Shown: one piece after another, positions 12,355 to 25,051 of the stretch
Position numbering within the stretch: position 1 is the stretch's first letter
How the letters are laid out: every line of letters begins with the position of its first letter
Source of the DNA: Tetranychus cinnabarinus
Lineage: Eukaryota; Arthropoda; Arachnida; Trombidiformes; Tetranychidae
Assembly: GCA_022266195.1 (NCBI GenBank)
Contig: WHVY01000008.1
Span: forward strand, 2,851,501-2,915,500
DNA: 64,000 nt
Direction: 5' to 3'
Translations under genes and position numbers: made by a program
The notes under the pieces: model-generated
Told to the model about the DNA's origin: nothing
Seen by the model: only the letters and a program-made list of their open reading frames with translations
Databases searched by the model: none

Positions 12355-14922
12355 TCATGCTTGTTTACCAGTTTTATTAGCATCTTTTTTATCGTTATCA
12401 GGCTTGGTATTGAACAATTCGTTGGCTTTTTTGAATTGATCATCGTCTTCCAACTCCTTTTGAAAAACTCTGATCAATGAAGATTCAACTGTTGACGCTT
12501 CAGTTACCTCAACATGGAATGTAACATTTTCTGGTATGTTGAAGATAACCCATTCATTATCATTGTGTTTACCCAATAACCTGACAATTGGATTACAAGC
12601 TAATCGAACATTGGGACAGTTGTTTTTGGCCAAGTTTCGGATTCTGTTCATAAGGCGACCCGATGGCGAGTTTGACTCATTCCTGGTATATTCCAATATG
12701 AAAGATTCAATAATAAATGCAGTGAAACAATTGAGAGCCACAATCACACATAACAAGTGGAAGAAGACAAAGTATAATCGAACCCATTTAGTACCAGTAA
12801 CTATTTCATAATTACGCACAAATTGATGCCAATCATTAACTACCAGCAAATCAAAGAGTAAAAGGAATGATGATTGGATTGTATTGAAATTTATAGAGCA
12901 ATAGCGAACACCTTTGGCTTCTAGATCAGCAGGGCAACAATCAATTGAACCGAGTGGACATCCTTCTGGAATAGCTTCAATTAAACCAGAAAACAAAAAC
13001 ATTCCAATTATGGCGAAAAAATAAATTGCAGCAAAAAGAATGATTCCAAAGTTAACAATGAACGGTATTAACCAACGAACAGTACTAGCAATCAAATGGA
13101 ATCTTTCAATTCTTCCAATCATTTTGACTATGGGCAAGGCTAGAAGCACCAAGATAACATCGAAATAAGGTGTTAATTGTTTTTCCCCAACCAAACCAAA
13201 AACGATCAAAGCCAACATGGAAATACCAACTGTTGTTGCTGTGAGACTGTACAGATTCCAAAATTGTTTACAATAAACAATAACACCTTGGGTATACAAT
13301 TTGGCAAAATTGTCAATCACATGAACCAACAAGACGAAATACTCAATATCGACATGATCTGGACTGCTATCAATGGCCAATGCAATAAGGTTAAGTATTA
13401 AAATACATTCTGATGTGTATTGATAATAGACACTTTGAACAATAATCCTAACCATCATGGAGAAGGAAGAATCGTAATATTTAGCGAGAACGCGGCTAAT
13501 CCAAATGGATAATTCATCAGAACGAACAGGATAAATTATGTTAACCTGTATACCAGGAAGCTCAGCAATCTTGAGAAACTCTCTTCGATTAATAAGTCCA
13601 TTTGTTTGTAATAGAAACCAAACAACTGATAGATAATGTCGTGAGCAAACTGTCGCAAAAGTTGGATTGTATCGAATGACATCAACGATAATGTGATTAA
13701 ACTGTTCCCTGGTCATTCCATGTTGTCCATTTGAAGTGATTACATCGAAAGCTTTATTGAGATTGGATAATTTGAGAGAGTAAAGAGCCGAGACATCATC
13801 CTAAGAAATTGATGAGAAGAAATTAATTAGATTTCTTTCAAATTAAGATGGTCAGTCGATTTCATGAAATTTTTCATCTCAATCAGATCTTACTTTTAAA
13901 TGTAATTTGTAGGAATTGTAAATGACAGCGAGTGCAATATTCATGAAGAGAAGCCAGTTAATGAGCAAAAATATAACATAGAAAAGCGCAAAAAAACGAT
14001 TGTGATTGTAGGCCGGTAACCTGAATAACAGATAGAGCAATTAGTAAAATCCAAAACAATCAATAAGATTGATAAACATTTTAACATACATAATGGAAGG
14101 GTTGTTGGCTGTTGTAACGAGAACGTAAAGATGATAAAGACTTTCATGATACTTGTCAAAGGCCATACTCTCTTTATCAAATAAGCGTCTTTGGGAAAAC
14201 AATTTGAGTCCAATCAACGAGAACAGTCCGAGGGAAAGAAAATATAGAATTAAGACGTTCATCTGATCGGGCAAAGTACTTATTACACATCGAATAATTC
14301 GTCTAAGCTGAAAGATAAATAATGAAATGGTTAAATTGAATATCTTTTAATGAGTATTTTGATCAATTACCTGACGTTGTTCGGGGAGCAAAAATATGAA
14401 AAATGGTCTCAAACAATACGAATATCGAGCTGGAAACACTCCAGTTATTGACTGATGGCTAACAATATCGGCAACTGTAAGACTAATCAACAGTAATTGA
14501 GAAACATTTTTTACATCACAGCAAAAGGATTTAAAATGAGAGCATAGGAACAAGAAGAATAGTCTAATTAAAATAATACTCAAACATATCAATTCAAATG
14601 AATTAATGATGTATGAATGTGTAGTTGAAGGTTTATCGTCTTCCCAAATTGCGATGGCGTGAAGGACAAAAACGGCTGACGCTGTGATGTATCCAAATCG
14701 ATGATCAGAGTAAAATAAAAACACTTGCAATGATTTAATATCGTCTTTAAATGTGAATGGAACCCCGTCTAAGGCACATTTAACCAAAGCTCGACTCAAA
14801 AGGTAAGAACGTCTAGTATTGTTTGAAATTTGGTTGGTGTCATTGTCAATCGCTTTCTCGTCATCAGAATCTTTGGACTTTAATTTGGGGTCAGATTCGT
14901 CAGATTGATTAGCTGGTAACAT
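12355..14922 (-). CDS. TPC: Two-pore channel (TPC family)
   Basis: Endolysosomal cation channel with two six-helix repeats; animal members respond to PI(3,5)P2 and NAADP. Four exons in phase, 14371-14922, 14090-14307, 13894-14020 and 12355-13800, give about 780 residues, close to the roughly 750-820 usual for animals. Repeat I holds a selectivity-filter segment TTANNPSIM (about 250), split by an intron after its ATT, followed by MLPAYNHNRFF and a long S6 helix. Repeat II begins near residue 300 and holds the filter segment VVNDWHQF (about 617). The N-terminus is hydrophilic and acidic, without a signal peptide, and the C-terminus ends in a charged, lysine-rich tail. Odd points are Ser where relatives usually have Asp after ANNP, and VND where they usually have VNN. 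Family call firm; TPC1 versus TPC2 or TPC3 not resolved. Confidence 0.92.
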
Positions 14923-15568
14923 GGTGAAAACTGGAATATAATTTAATTAGAGAAATATTTGACAAATAAATGTGCAACAAAATATTTTAATATCCTGTTT
15001 TCAATCAATAGGTTGGTTTTCAAATCCAATCACAAAAATTATTCAAGAGAAACAATTTGTTTGTGTGTTGTGTTGATTATTCAACATAATATTGATTATG
15101 AACTTTTTTTTAAAAGGTAATGGTTAAAATTATCAATGATGGATGATAAGTATGACCTTTTTTTAATTAAAAAGAAGTAAAAAATATTGTATGATTAATC
15201 ACATTCATTTTTTAATCATAGTAAATAACGACTAGAGTCGATTTCACTTGTCTTGAGAACAAAACTTGAAAATATCAACAATAATTTAACAGTAGTAATT
15301 TCATTTCTCACTTTCTTTTCACTCTCTTTTTAAGTCTCTATCTCCAAAAGCTTAATATTAATAATAATAATATGAATAATAATAGTTATAACAATAAAGA
15401 GTCATGTTGATTGTTGAGCCGAAAACATGGATAAATATGGTGGGTGAAGTATTTGGACGAAAAATATAGAGAGATAGAGAGGTGAGAGGCTAAAAAGAAA
15501 AGATAAAAATGAAAGAAGAAACCGAAAACGAAAAGAGCGAAAAAAGAACCAGAAAAGTTAATTGAAGA
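14923..15568. other. Intergenic, RhoGAP 3' end to channel 5' end
   Basis: AT-rich spacer between two minus-strand genes. It must contain the promoter and 5' leader of the two-pore channel (towards 14923) and the 3' untranslated region of the RhoGAP (towards 15568). I see only short simple-sequence runs (AATAAT near 15355-15385) and no defined site. Confidence 0.4.
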
Positions 15569-18500
15569 TCACAGGTAAGTATTTTCCGAGGTTGATGTAC
15601 TTGCAGTTGTAATCTTTGGCTTGACAGCAATAGCAGGAGCAGGCGGAAGTGGCCTTGGTGGTCGCCGAGTCACTGATGCTTGACTTTCACCGCTATTGCA
15701 TCTGCTATCACCGTTATCCCACTCTGGATGATTGTTGACGTTATTTAAAATGTAATTATGAGGTGAAGCTCGTTTTGGCTTATCCGGTGGCATATCTAAA
15801 CGTTTCTGGTTATAATCTTCACTGCTACTACTATCTCGGTTACCTAACTTTAAAAGAAACTCTTCTTCAGAATCATCAGCAAATGAGATCATCTCTTTTT
15901 CAGGATTAGTGCTGGCGAAATTTTCATTGTTATTGTTGTTATTTTTGGTGGTAATATTGTTTTTTGATTGGCCTTCATTCACATCACTTGATGAAGATCT
16001 GGCTGTTGTTAGATCATCATCCGAGGCTAACTGTGAGAGATCTGGATACAATTTGATTGAGGTTTCTTCGGTAGATGATTCAAGTGCCTCTTCTAGGTCA
16101 AAAATATTCTCTAATGATTGTTTCAAAGATTGATTGATCGGATCACGACTAGGTCGTTCTGGTGGAGGAAAATTGGGTCTCTCAATGGAATGGGTGGATT
16201 GTTTAGATTGTGCTGAAGGCACTACAGGCGGAGGTATTGCAGGTTTTTCAATCACATTGAACCTCGGTGTCCTAGGATTACCAATGAAAGACGTTGCTTT
16301 AGCTTTACGTTCACTTTTACGATCTAAACTGCTACGAAGTTGTTTACGATCTAATGAACCAGTTAAAAATGATGTTAACCTCTCACTATTTATGAGACTA
16401 TTAGAATGTGCTTGTGGTGTGTTTACATGAGATAACTGATCAGCCAAAACATCAGACGAAAATGAAGATGAAGATGAGAGAGGAGGTGATTCAGAGGAAA
16501 AATTTTCAAGTTTATGAGCAACAGGTTTTACAGTAGTTGTCGGTGAGTAACCTTGGCTTTTCATGAAATTAGCTGGAGAATGACTATTAGATAAGCTTGT
16601 TGTTCGTTCATTCTGCTGATTTAATTGTTGTTGTTGATTTTTATCGCTAGACGATGGAGCACAAGACGATGATGTTGTTGGTGGATTAGAAGGAGCGGGT
16701 GGAGCTGGCTTCTTGTTAGATCTTGGTGCACTGGCCCGTGGAACCGGTGTAGGGTGCCGCTCTTGACTGATTTCACCATTTAGAGGCTTTTCCTCCGGAA
16801 GATATGATATTTGTGGTGATGTGAATTCAATTTCTGTACACACCGGAAAAGAGCGAGACCAAAGAGGATTAATTAAAGGCAGAGGAAAGAGTCGAGAAAG
16901 AAAACAGAATGAGTGAGCAAGAAACAGTAAAGGTTATAGTTGAATTGTTTCAAAAAATACTGATGTTCATCAGAATAATGATGATGATGAAATTATCATG
17001 ATGATTATATACCTTCAGGGAAAAACCAATCAGCATAGCTGACAAGGGCTTCAACAATTAAGGAATGAAGATTGGCTGCTGCCATGTTAGCACCGAAAGC
17101 ATCGTCCACTTCAGCTGGCGGACTCCAAATAAGACTGGGTGCTAGCGCAATGGAAATGTTGGAAGGAGTCATTTTGTTTGTTTCCGAATGTGACGATAGT
17201 TTAGCCAAAAATTTGATTAAATATCTCAAATTATTATGATGAGATTTGGGTAAGCTGTTACATATCTGCCAAAATGCTTGAAGTCTACTATTTGAATCAA
17301 TAATTCTGGGAATGAGAAAAAGAATATTTTTACAATTTGAAGGGTTAATAAATATTCAAATACAAAATAAATGGTCAATGGATGGGAAATTGTGTAAATA
17401 AAATTGTAACATACTTGGCAGCATTTATCCAGGCTTGATAATGCTGGTGGGTTAAAAGAGGGTCAGGAAGCTCTCGCAAATATGATTTAAGACATCCAGC
17501 GACAGTGTGTGGGTCACGCATATATTCATCAAAGTCGATTACACCGGCATTGAGAGAACTTTTCAGTTTTTTGACTTTAGTTACACTGCCAGGTACTCTG
17601 AAGATTCCTTCTTCTTTTATGTTCATAAGTAACCATCCGATACAAGCTTCAATGACTAAGGCTATTTCACGATTTGTGATCCGAAGATGTTCTTCCAAAG
17701 AAGTACCAAAAATTGGTCTCTGTGAGTTGTTTGCTGTTGTTCAGGTAATCGAGAGAAACAATAGGGAGAGTAATAGAAATGAATGAGGACAAGGAAATGA
17801 AACATAGTAATTATTAATTAGGTGCTGACAAGGTCGATTGTGTGTTGAATAAATGTTTTTGTGGCATAAAAAATTAAACAAACCCATTCTTTGTTCCAAC
17901 TTAGGAATGGCCTCTTCGAGAATTGCTGCAGACCGACGATGGAATGCAGCTTGAAATTTAACAAATTCTAAATAAACTTGAACTACATCTGGTTCACGAC
18001 TGAGAAAGTTGAAAACTTCTATGGCAAAAGCATCTTTGGCTTGCTCTACTTTGGTCGTAGCCTCTTCTAGCTCTTGCTTGATTGTCTCCAACTTATTGGC
18101 TGCTGCCACAGTTGCAGATGACCCTGTAGATTGGTGACTTTGTTTCATTGCTTGTTGATACTTTTGACGGCAGGTATCCATATCAGAAGTTGCTTTATTA
18201 AGTTGCTTACGCGATTTCACCACATTTGGAATGTCGTTATCAATAAAATAATTTAATGCAGTTAAACAATTTTTTTCTACCTCCATTTCGTAATTTATCA
18301 ATTCACGTCCGATACTTTTTTGAAGCTCACCACAATCAATCAGGGTTTGTCTGGAGAGCAGAAGAAAAGAAAACATTACATGATTAGAGTAAATAAATAA
18401 AAATAAATATGAGAGTGAGTAGAGATCAGATTGATGGAGCTCGAGAATGTAACAAATGTTTGGGCTATAAGTTCACTGAGCGTGGATTTAGAAGAAATTG

Positions 18501-19149
18501 AGTGATGAATGTTCAATTAAATTTAAATGAAAAAGCTTGAGAGAATACAAAACAAGTACACACTATTGTTTGATGTTCGCGAAGCGTTAGAAAGATAAAA
18601 ATAAAAGATAGATATAAAGGGGAGAGCGAGAAAAATTCATCAGTATAGCACTGTCAACTAACCCGAGAAGAGAATCGGCCCCCAATTGTTCTCCATGCTC
18701 CAAAAGACATTGCGATAAGTGTAATTCGGGAATCTTTTTACTTCGCTTTTCAACCTCAGTACCAGATCCATAACCTCTTAGACAACCGGCTATCTTTTTC
18801 TCCGTTGATTGACATGAAACCTTCATGAGATCAACTTTTTTCTCAGCGTTGACAAGATCAACCGTCATCACATCACTTTTATCACCTCTATATTGAGAAA
18901 AAAAATATGAATCGTTAAAAAGAGAAATAGAAACAGGATGAATAATAATAAAAGGAAGGTAATAGCAAAAGAGAGAAGAGTGATAATGCAAATATAAGAC
19001 ACATTAATCCAGCTTAAAATGATAAATCCGTGAGTGTTCTTATCGTATTGACTGATAGAAAAATGACACACCAAATAAAACAAGGCTTACCTAACGACAG
19101 TGAGACCATCTTGGACAAAATTTTTAATGTTTAAAAATTGTTTCTTCAT
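15569..19149 (-). CDS. BAR-RhoGAP of the RICH/nadrin family (ARHGAP17/44-like)
   Basis: GTPase-activating protein for Rho-family GTPases, with a membrane-bending BAR domain; relatives act at junctions and in endocytosis. Six exons, 19091-19149, 18663-18887, 17880-18350, 17415-17717, 17013-17305 and 15569-16833, give about 871 residues (human ARHGAP17: 881). It starts MKKQFLNIKNF, like vertebrate MKKQF. The BAR domain covers about 1-250 and the RhoGAP domain about 258-445, with arginine finger R292 in GIFRVPG and the conserved NKMTPSNISIAL segment. The tail is Ser/Pro-rich with poly-proline SH3-ligand motifs (PPRPLPPAP) and ends NTYL, a class I PDZ ligand like the family's STAL. To keep phase, the third exon must use a weak GTTTAA donor at 17874-17879, not the nearby GTTTGT; this is the least certain junction. 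Confidence 0.92.
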
Positions 19150-19948
19150 TGTTCTTCAAGGCAGAAAAGTGGGGTGGTAATTAGAATGAAACAATGAATA
19201 TTATGGGAGTAAATAAATCAGGAGTTTAATCGAAAGGCTCAATGGAAAATGAGGAAATTGAATGTATATCAAATGTCACTGTATACAATTTAACGATGAA
19301 GAATAGCTGTGTAAGCACAAATTCAACATCTTGGAACTAGATAATACATTAATCAAGGGAGAAAACAATAAAAAATAAAAGATGAGAGGAAAAAGATGAA
19401 CGGTCAATCCATTGATTAAAACAAAAAACAAATCAAACCAAAACAATTTTCATTTCACAAATGAAACTGTTTTACTGCATAAGAGACTCACAAGCTTGGA
19501 GTAATCGATCCAACAATCGATAGAATGCAATAGATTTATAATCGACTGAAATATGTTTAAATCTATAAGCCAAGCTTTAAATTGAATAGCTGGCTCTATA
19601 TTCCTGATGCTGTTCTATGCAATAAGAAATACTATAAGCAAAGTCTTTAGCTCAAGTTTACTCGGCTGACAGTATTAGATAAGCTCAAGAATAGCTTAGT
19701 AACAAAGTGAAAGAAAACAAATAACAAATACTGCTGATCTTTTTATAATCAAAAAACCTTGTTTGCCTTGACGTTTTTCACTTGATTGTGATCAATTTAT
19801 TGTGCTCATTGTTATTTTTCTGTGTACTCCTTTACTGTACCTGCACTTGTAGCCTATTTATCATCAATTTACTTTTCAGTTTTTTCTAAAGTAAAACCAA
19901 CCTCTGATATAACCTATTGAATTTGCTGGATAGTTTTGACCCTTGAAT
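19150..19948. promoter_or_regulatory. Divergent promoter region
   Basis: These 800 bases separate two divergent starts: the RhoGAP (minus, ATG at 19149) and the unrecognised 205-residue gene (plus, ATG at 19949). Both promoters must lie here or in unseen leader exons. I cannot assign a TATA box or other defined site. Confidence 0.4.
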
Positions 19949-21971
19949 ATGTGTATTATACGCAAACATTTACCCGATTGTGAAGATGAAATAAGCGCCA
20001 ACATTAACCCTGAGGAAGTAATCAATCCAACCACGTAAGTGATCTATCCATTTTTGGGTTTTTGTGTGTGTTTACACTTGTTTACTTTGTCATGAAGTAT
20101 CTCAGATAATGATGGCGACCATGAAGAAGAAACCATCACAACAAATCAAAATCAAATTGACTTGGATCGTCAGATAGCTGAGGAATTTCAAGCTCGTGAA
20201 ATGGAAAGACAAGATAGAAACCGAGCTCGTCGGTTCCGTGAACAACAGCAAAGAACCGTCCTAAGACCTGAGCCTACCTTCAGAGGGCTTGGTTGTCGTG
20301 GTAAAAGCCACAAAAAATATCGCCGTTACGAGAACGGTAATCCCTGTTGCAATAATGACAGGCCTATCTATCCTCATCTATATCTATCTATCAACATTTA
20401 TCCATTTTACATCTCATTCTAATCATTAGCTAATCTCTTTCTCTTTCATTCGAGATTTCAATCCATATAGGTTAAACTGGTTAAAGTCATTGCATTACAT
20501 CAGCTTTGTTTTCCTTTTGTAATCAGAACATGTTCTATTCTCGTGTTGCAAGTCTGATACTCATCAATAGCTTATATTTTATGCTTTGAGTCTATCTCTT
20601 GAGGTGTTGAACAATCTAGCTGTTGAATTTTGAAGTATAAAATGAAATATTTCATATTTACAGCAGGTGCCCGATTTATACTTTGGTGTCTTAACAGGTT
20701 AGCAACAGTACAATGTTCATCAACAATATATCTTTACCCTTTTCAGTGGGGTGTGTCTATTAAATTGATTGAACAGTCAAAACCACGATTGAGTCAGCAT
20801 TTTGTGTAAGGATGTAAGGTAAACACCAGTTTTAGAATTCTGAGAGTTAGGATTGATGAAGGAAAATCTAATCAGTTTATCAGCAAGTTTTCCTTCATTA
20901 CGTATTTACCTATCATTTAAATCATTGCAGATATTCCTCTCTATCTATATTAATTCCACTCGATGTGCTTTTCACCTCGTTATAATCAGTTTAAAAGCAA
21001 GAAGCCAATCTAAATTACCTAATTGTGTAAAATTACATTGGACTCAAAGTCATCTTTAAAATTATTACTAACAAGAAACATATGAGGTCGAGGTTAGAGT
21101 TCTGGCATAAATTCAGATAAGCTCTGAAAGCTTTGCTTTTACAATTTGTTGCTACTGTCAATGAGTTCAACATCAGCTTTTTATTCAAATTATTAACTGT
21201 TATTGTTAGCTGGTAATGATTGTTGTGTTTTTTATTCATATTATTGTACATATTGTTATAATATTCAACTCACTGATCTAATGATCTATTTACTTTAATT
21301 ACCTACCATAATTATAGAACAATTATTAGCAAAATTCCTGATTAAGGCCTCTTTCAAGTGACGTAAGGTTTTTTCATTCCTTCCTCTCTAACTGGTATGA
21401 CTCGTTTTTTTGGCAAACAAACTGAGCTTTCGCTGAAAACAGTTGCAAATACATGATAATCAAATGAAAGAAGAAGGACATTTTTTGTCTTATTTTTGAT
21501 TTACTGAGATGTGAATTGTTTCCTAAGCCTTTAAAGCTGATATTCACTTTTACTTATAAAACTAACCAACTCTTCGTTTTATCTTTTATTGCAGCCAACC
21601 TTTTCAAAGACATACCTGTGATCGATGGTGATGATCATCTTGCTGAATTGTCCATTTACGACTTTGTGCCTCACTCTGTCACTGCCCTCACTGAACTTTT
21701 AATGAACAAGGAAAATATGCAAGTAAGGAAATTGAAATTGTTTTCGACTCTCTCATCGATTAAATGGTATTTTATAATTTTTTGTTTCCTCTCTCCTTCC
21801 GATTAGGTATGGAACCGCTTTATTCACCTTCCAGAGGAAGCTCAAGAAAATTTCTTGAGAAAATATAATAATCGAAGCAGAAAGCGAGACTCTAACAAGT
21901 CTCTGAAGAATAGCAAACAAAACTCTTCGGCAAAATTTGCCCTGTTTATTGTTAATATCGAAGATCAATGA
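19949..21971 (+). CDS. Unrecognised 205-residue protein, four exons
   Basis: I do not recognise the family. Exons 19949-20034, 20098-20336, 21595-21722 and 21807-21971 agree in phase with GT-AG borders and yield 205 residues. The protein is hydrophilic, with no signal peptide or membrane helix. In order: an acidic N-terminal third; a charged helix likely to be coiled coil (LDRQIAEEFQAREMERQDRN, about 52-71) running into an Arg/Gln-rich stretch; a basic GCRGKSHKKYRRYEN; a more globular segment (about 110-155) with IYDFVPHSVTALTELL and VWNRFIHLPEEAQENF; and a basic Ser/Asn-rich tail. The second intron is 1258 bases. The regular exon phases and the well-structured third exon argue for a real gene, probably intracellular or nuclear. 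The exon 2 acceptor (GAAG at 20097) is weak but required, since the alternative CTCAG gives a stop. Confidence 0.7.
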
Positions 21972-23419
21972 ACAAGGTGTTTTACTTGACAAAAACACCT
22001 TTAACAGGTTGATTGCCAGCGCACATCCAGTGGAATCGTCGATAGCTGTTTTAAAAGATTGGAAAAATGACTACTCCAATTATTCCTATAAGTATCATAT
22101 GGTAGCCATTTGACGGATAGACGAGTTTTGACATTTATTTCGGACTTTTTCTCAAGATGTATTAAACTGGTAATCATTTACACTATCGGGATCTAATTTA
22201 ATAACTACAAAATCAACAACAAAAAAGGAAATCAAACAAGCAGTTGTGACAATTTCAGCTCAATCAAGTGCAAACAAACCTTTCTGATTTTGGATGGTTT
22301 GTTTTCTTGTTTTTCGTTTTTCTTCGTACAAAATGCCCAATCATGATTTTCGGTCAAAATAAGCTACAAAATAAGTTTATTAACCAAAATCAAACCAAAA
22401 AAAGGACAAAAAACTTCAAAATGACTGTATTTAAAATCAGAGATTACCCTGCAAATTTTCTTTGCAAATTTTGTTTTGTCATTTTACTCAATTGTAATAT
22501 TTCCTCAAATTTACTCTATGTTTTAGGACGACGAGATGCAGCAAATTCGTTCGTTGCATATTGTATCATTATCTGATCGCCATCTTCATTTGACCAATTG
22601 TATTTACAATAGACTCTTCTCTGCTTCATAATGTATTAAAATATATTGACATTGCATTACATGAAATTCGCTTATTTTTATTCTTGTGGTTGCGATAAGT
22701 TTCAAATTTCGTCTGTATTTTCAGTGGACTTATAAAGCATTATCCATTATTACAATTAAGGTTAAGTATTACAGTGATTTATGCTATATTTGACGACATT
22801 AACTGTTTAATTGAACTTTTGTGATTTCATGTCAAAATAATCGAAAGCAACGGCGATTTTTTACAATGATGATTGTCCAAACTTGATTCACATTTATGAC
22901 GAAGCTCAGGTGAGGATAAATATTTCTGGGATTGTTAATTATTTTTATTTTGAAGGAAGTGTTATTAACATTAGTTATAGAAAATTGAAAACTTGTTAGA
23001 TTACTAACTTGATGACTATGCTAGAAATCAAAATTGCCAAGACAATCATATCTTGAGATTATCATTATCTTTTCACAATTTGCTTTTTTCACTATCAAGT
23101 ATTCATCTTACTGTTGAATAGATGCGTAAAAATTAATAAATCATGAGTAGGTTCGAATAAGAGACAGAGATTTTCATCTTAGTTTTAATATTGCTCTTGA
23201 TTGAAACATTAGGTTTTTGAATAACGATACACCGGGTTAGATAGTACAGAAAGAAGTACTGTATTTATAAATCTTAATATAGTTTTTTAGACAATAAATC
23301 ATTTTTCATAAACCGATATTATTCAATAAAGCATATTTATGATGTAAAAATGAAATTAGTCATCCTTTCCGAAGTTTTTCGAGTAAACGGAAATGCAAAT
23401 CATACTTTTCTTTGCATGC
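21972..23419. other. Convergent intergenic region
   Basis: This lies between the 3' ends of the 205-residue gene (plus) and aspartyl-tRNA synthetase (minus). It should contain both 3' untranslated regions. The open frame at 22268-22576 is low-complexity and has no start context or homology that I recognise. Nothing else is supported. Confidence 0.4.
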
Positions 23420-25051
23420 TCAAGGAGTTAACCTTTTCGGGTCACGGGGAAATAAGCTAACTTTACGAATATTATCTAATCCTAAGAATAACATGGTTAC
23501 TCTTTCCAATCCAATACCACCACCTGCATGAGGAGAACAACCATATCTGAATGCATCGATGTAACTTTGCAACTTGGCTGGATCTGTAATTTGTAAAGAG
23601 AAAAATTGAATGATTAATAAAGTTCAATTTCTGCAATTAAATGATGTCAAACCAAAGCAATGCCAATGGTTAGTTTGGCCTGAAAGAAGTTTAATAGAAA
23701 AAGCTTACCAATTTCATGTTCTTTGATTTTTTCGATCAAAAGTTTAGGGTCGTGAATACGTTGAGCACCAGACATTATTTCTTCTCCTCTCATGAAGAAG
23801 TCATATGAATTGGAATATTTCTAGAATTTGAAAAATGACGAAAAATGAAATAGCAAATAATTTGTCAAAAGGGCAAGCAATACTTACATTATTCGTAGGA
23901 TCAGGCATAGTGTAAAATGGGCGAACTTTGTAAGGAAATTTATCAACGATGAAGAAATCTGTATCGTATTTAGCCTTAACTAGTTTACCGAGGAGTTTTT
24001 CATTAGCTGTAGTTAGATCTTCTTCATCATCCATTTCAACTCCAGCTTCACGCAGCATAGCTACCACTTCAGGAAAATCAAGCCTCAAACTTGGTTCTAA
24101 AAACTTGAAAGGTTCAGAAGGATATTGACGGCGAATAATCTCTATTTCTTCTTTGTATTGGATAGACAATCCTTTGAAAATTGAAACAAAAAGTCGGTCA
24201 AGTACATCCAAAACCTCATGATAATGGTAACAGAACGCCATTTCTAAATCGAGTCCAACAAATTCAGTCATATGACGATGAGTATTTGAGTCTTCAGCTC
24301 GAAAAACTGCTCCAATTGTAAATACTCTATCAAAATCAGCTGCCACAGCCATCTGTTTGTACAATTGAGGGGATTGTGCCAAATATGCTTTACCTTTAAA
24401 ATAGGAGACTTCAAATACATTTGCACCACCTTCACTAGCTGTAGCAATGATCTTTGGGGTATGAATTTCGATAAATTCCTCTTTAATTAATGCTTCCCGG
24501 AAAAGTTGACAAACACCAGATTCAAGGCGAAAAATGGCTAAATTTGTTGGTGTTCTCAAATCTAGAACTCTGTTGTCAAGTCGAGTATCCTGGTTAACAC
24601 CGATATCAGGACCACTTTCATCTCCACCTTCTGGACGTGAAGCGTCCTCAATTTGTAGGGGTAATCGCGATTCTGATTCACTAACCACAAACACCTTAAG
24701 AACCTGAATCTCAACATCAGTTTGCGTACAACTTTCCACCGGTTTGGGAGCTTTCTTAACCAATCCTTCTATATCAACCAATGACTCTCGGGAAATACTT
24801 GAGACAAACTTTAACATACTCTTGTCAACCGTTTCAGACACCGAAAGTAAGCATTGAATTGTATATTGTTGCTGTCGTAGAACAAAAAAACATTGTTTCC
24901 CCTTGGCTCGTATTGCATGAACACGTCCTCGTAACCAAACAACTGTTTCACGAATACTCGGATCTAAAGCTTTAACTGGAACTAAGGTTCTCTCTGGTTT
25001 TTCACTTGATTGAATGACGGGGTAAAAGCCATATTGAACCAGTGGCTCCAT
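23420..25051 (-). CDS. DARS1: Cytosolic aspartyl-tRNA synthetase
   Basis: Class IIb enzyme that attaches aspartate to tRNA-Asp using ATP, in the cytosol. Exons 23888-25051, 23709-23820 and 23420-23583 join in phase to 479 residues (human 501). An OB-fold anticodon-binding domain with VVWLRGRVHAIRAKGKQCFF and VLRQQQYTIQ occupies about 33-130. The catalytic core follows, with the aspartate-enzyme signature QDTRLDNRVLDLRT, the SEGGANVFEV loop, AQSPQLYKQM, motif 2 as FRAEDSNTHRHMTEF, and motif 3 as GIGLERVTMLFLG near the end. It terminates in FPRDPKRLTP as in animals. The start gives MEPLVQYGFYP, about 20 residues shorter than the human enzyme, so most of the eukaryotic N-terminal helix is missing unless an unseen upstream exon supplies it. 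Confidence 0.97.

Noticed and set aside
15572..15582. CAGGTAAGTAT, a perfect plus-strand splice donor at the RhoGAP stop
   Set aside because: It is the reverse complement of the coding sequence for the conserved C-terminus; no plus-strand exon accompanies it.
22268..22576. 102-codon plus-strand frame after the orphan four-exon gene
   Set aside because: Low-complexity Phe/Lys/Asn composition in a likely 3' untranslated region.
22868..22890. GATTGTCCAAAC, the seed and body of miR-219
   Set aside because: No complementary arm within about 100 bases on either side, so no precursor hairpin; a 12-base match is expected by chance at this scale.
23151..23158. GGTTCGAA resembling a tRNA B box
   Set aside because: No A box, acceptor stem or cloverleaf around it; no tRNA or rRNA gene was seen anywhere in the window.
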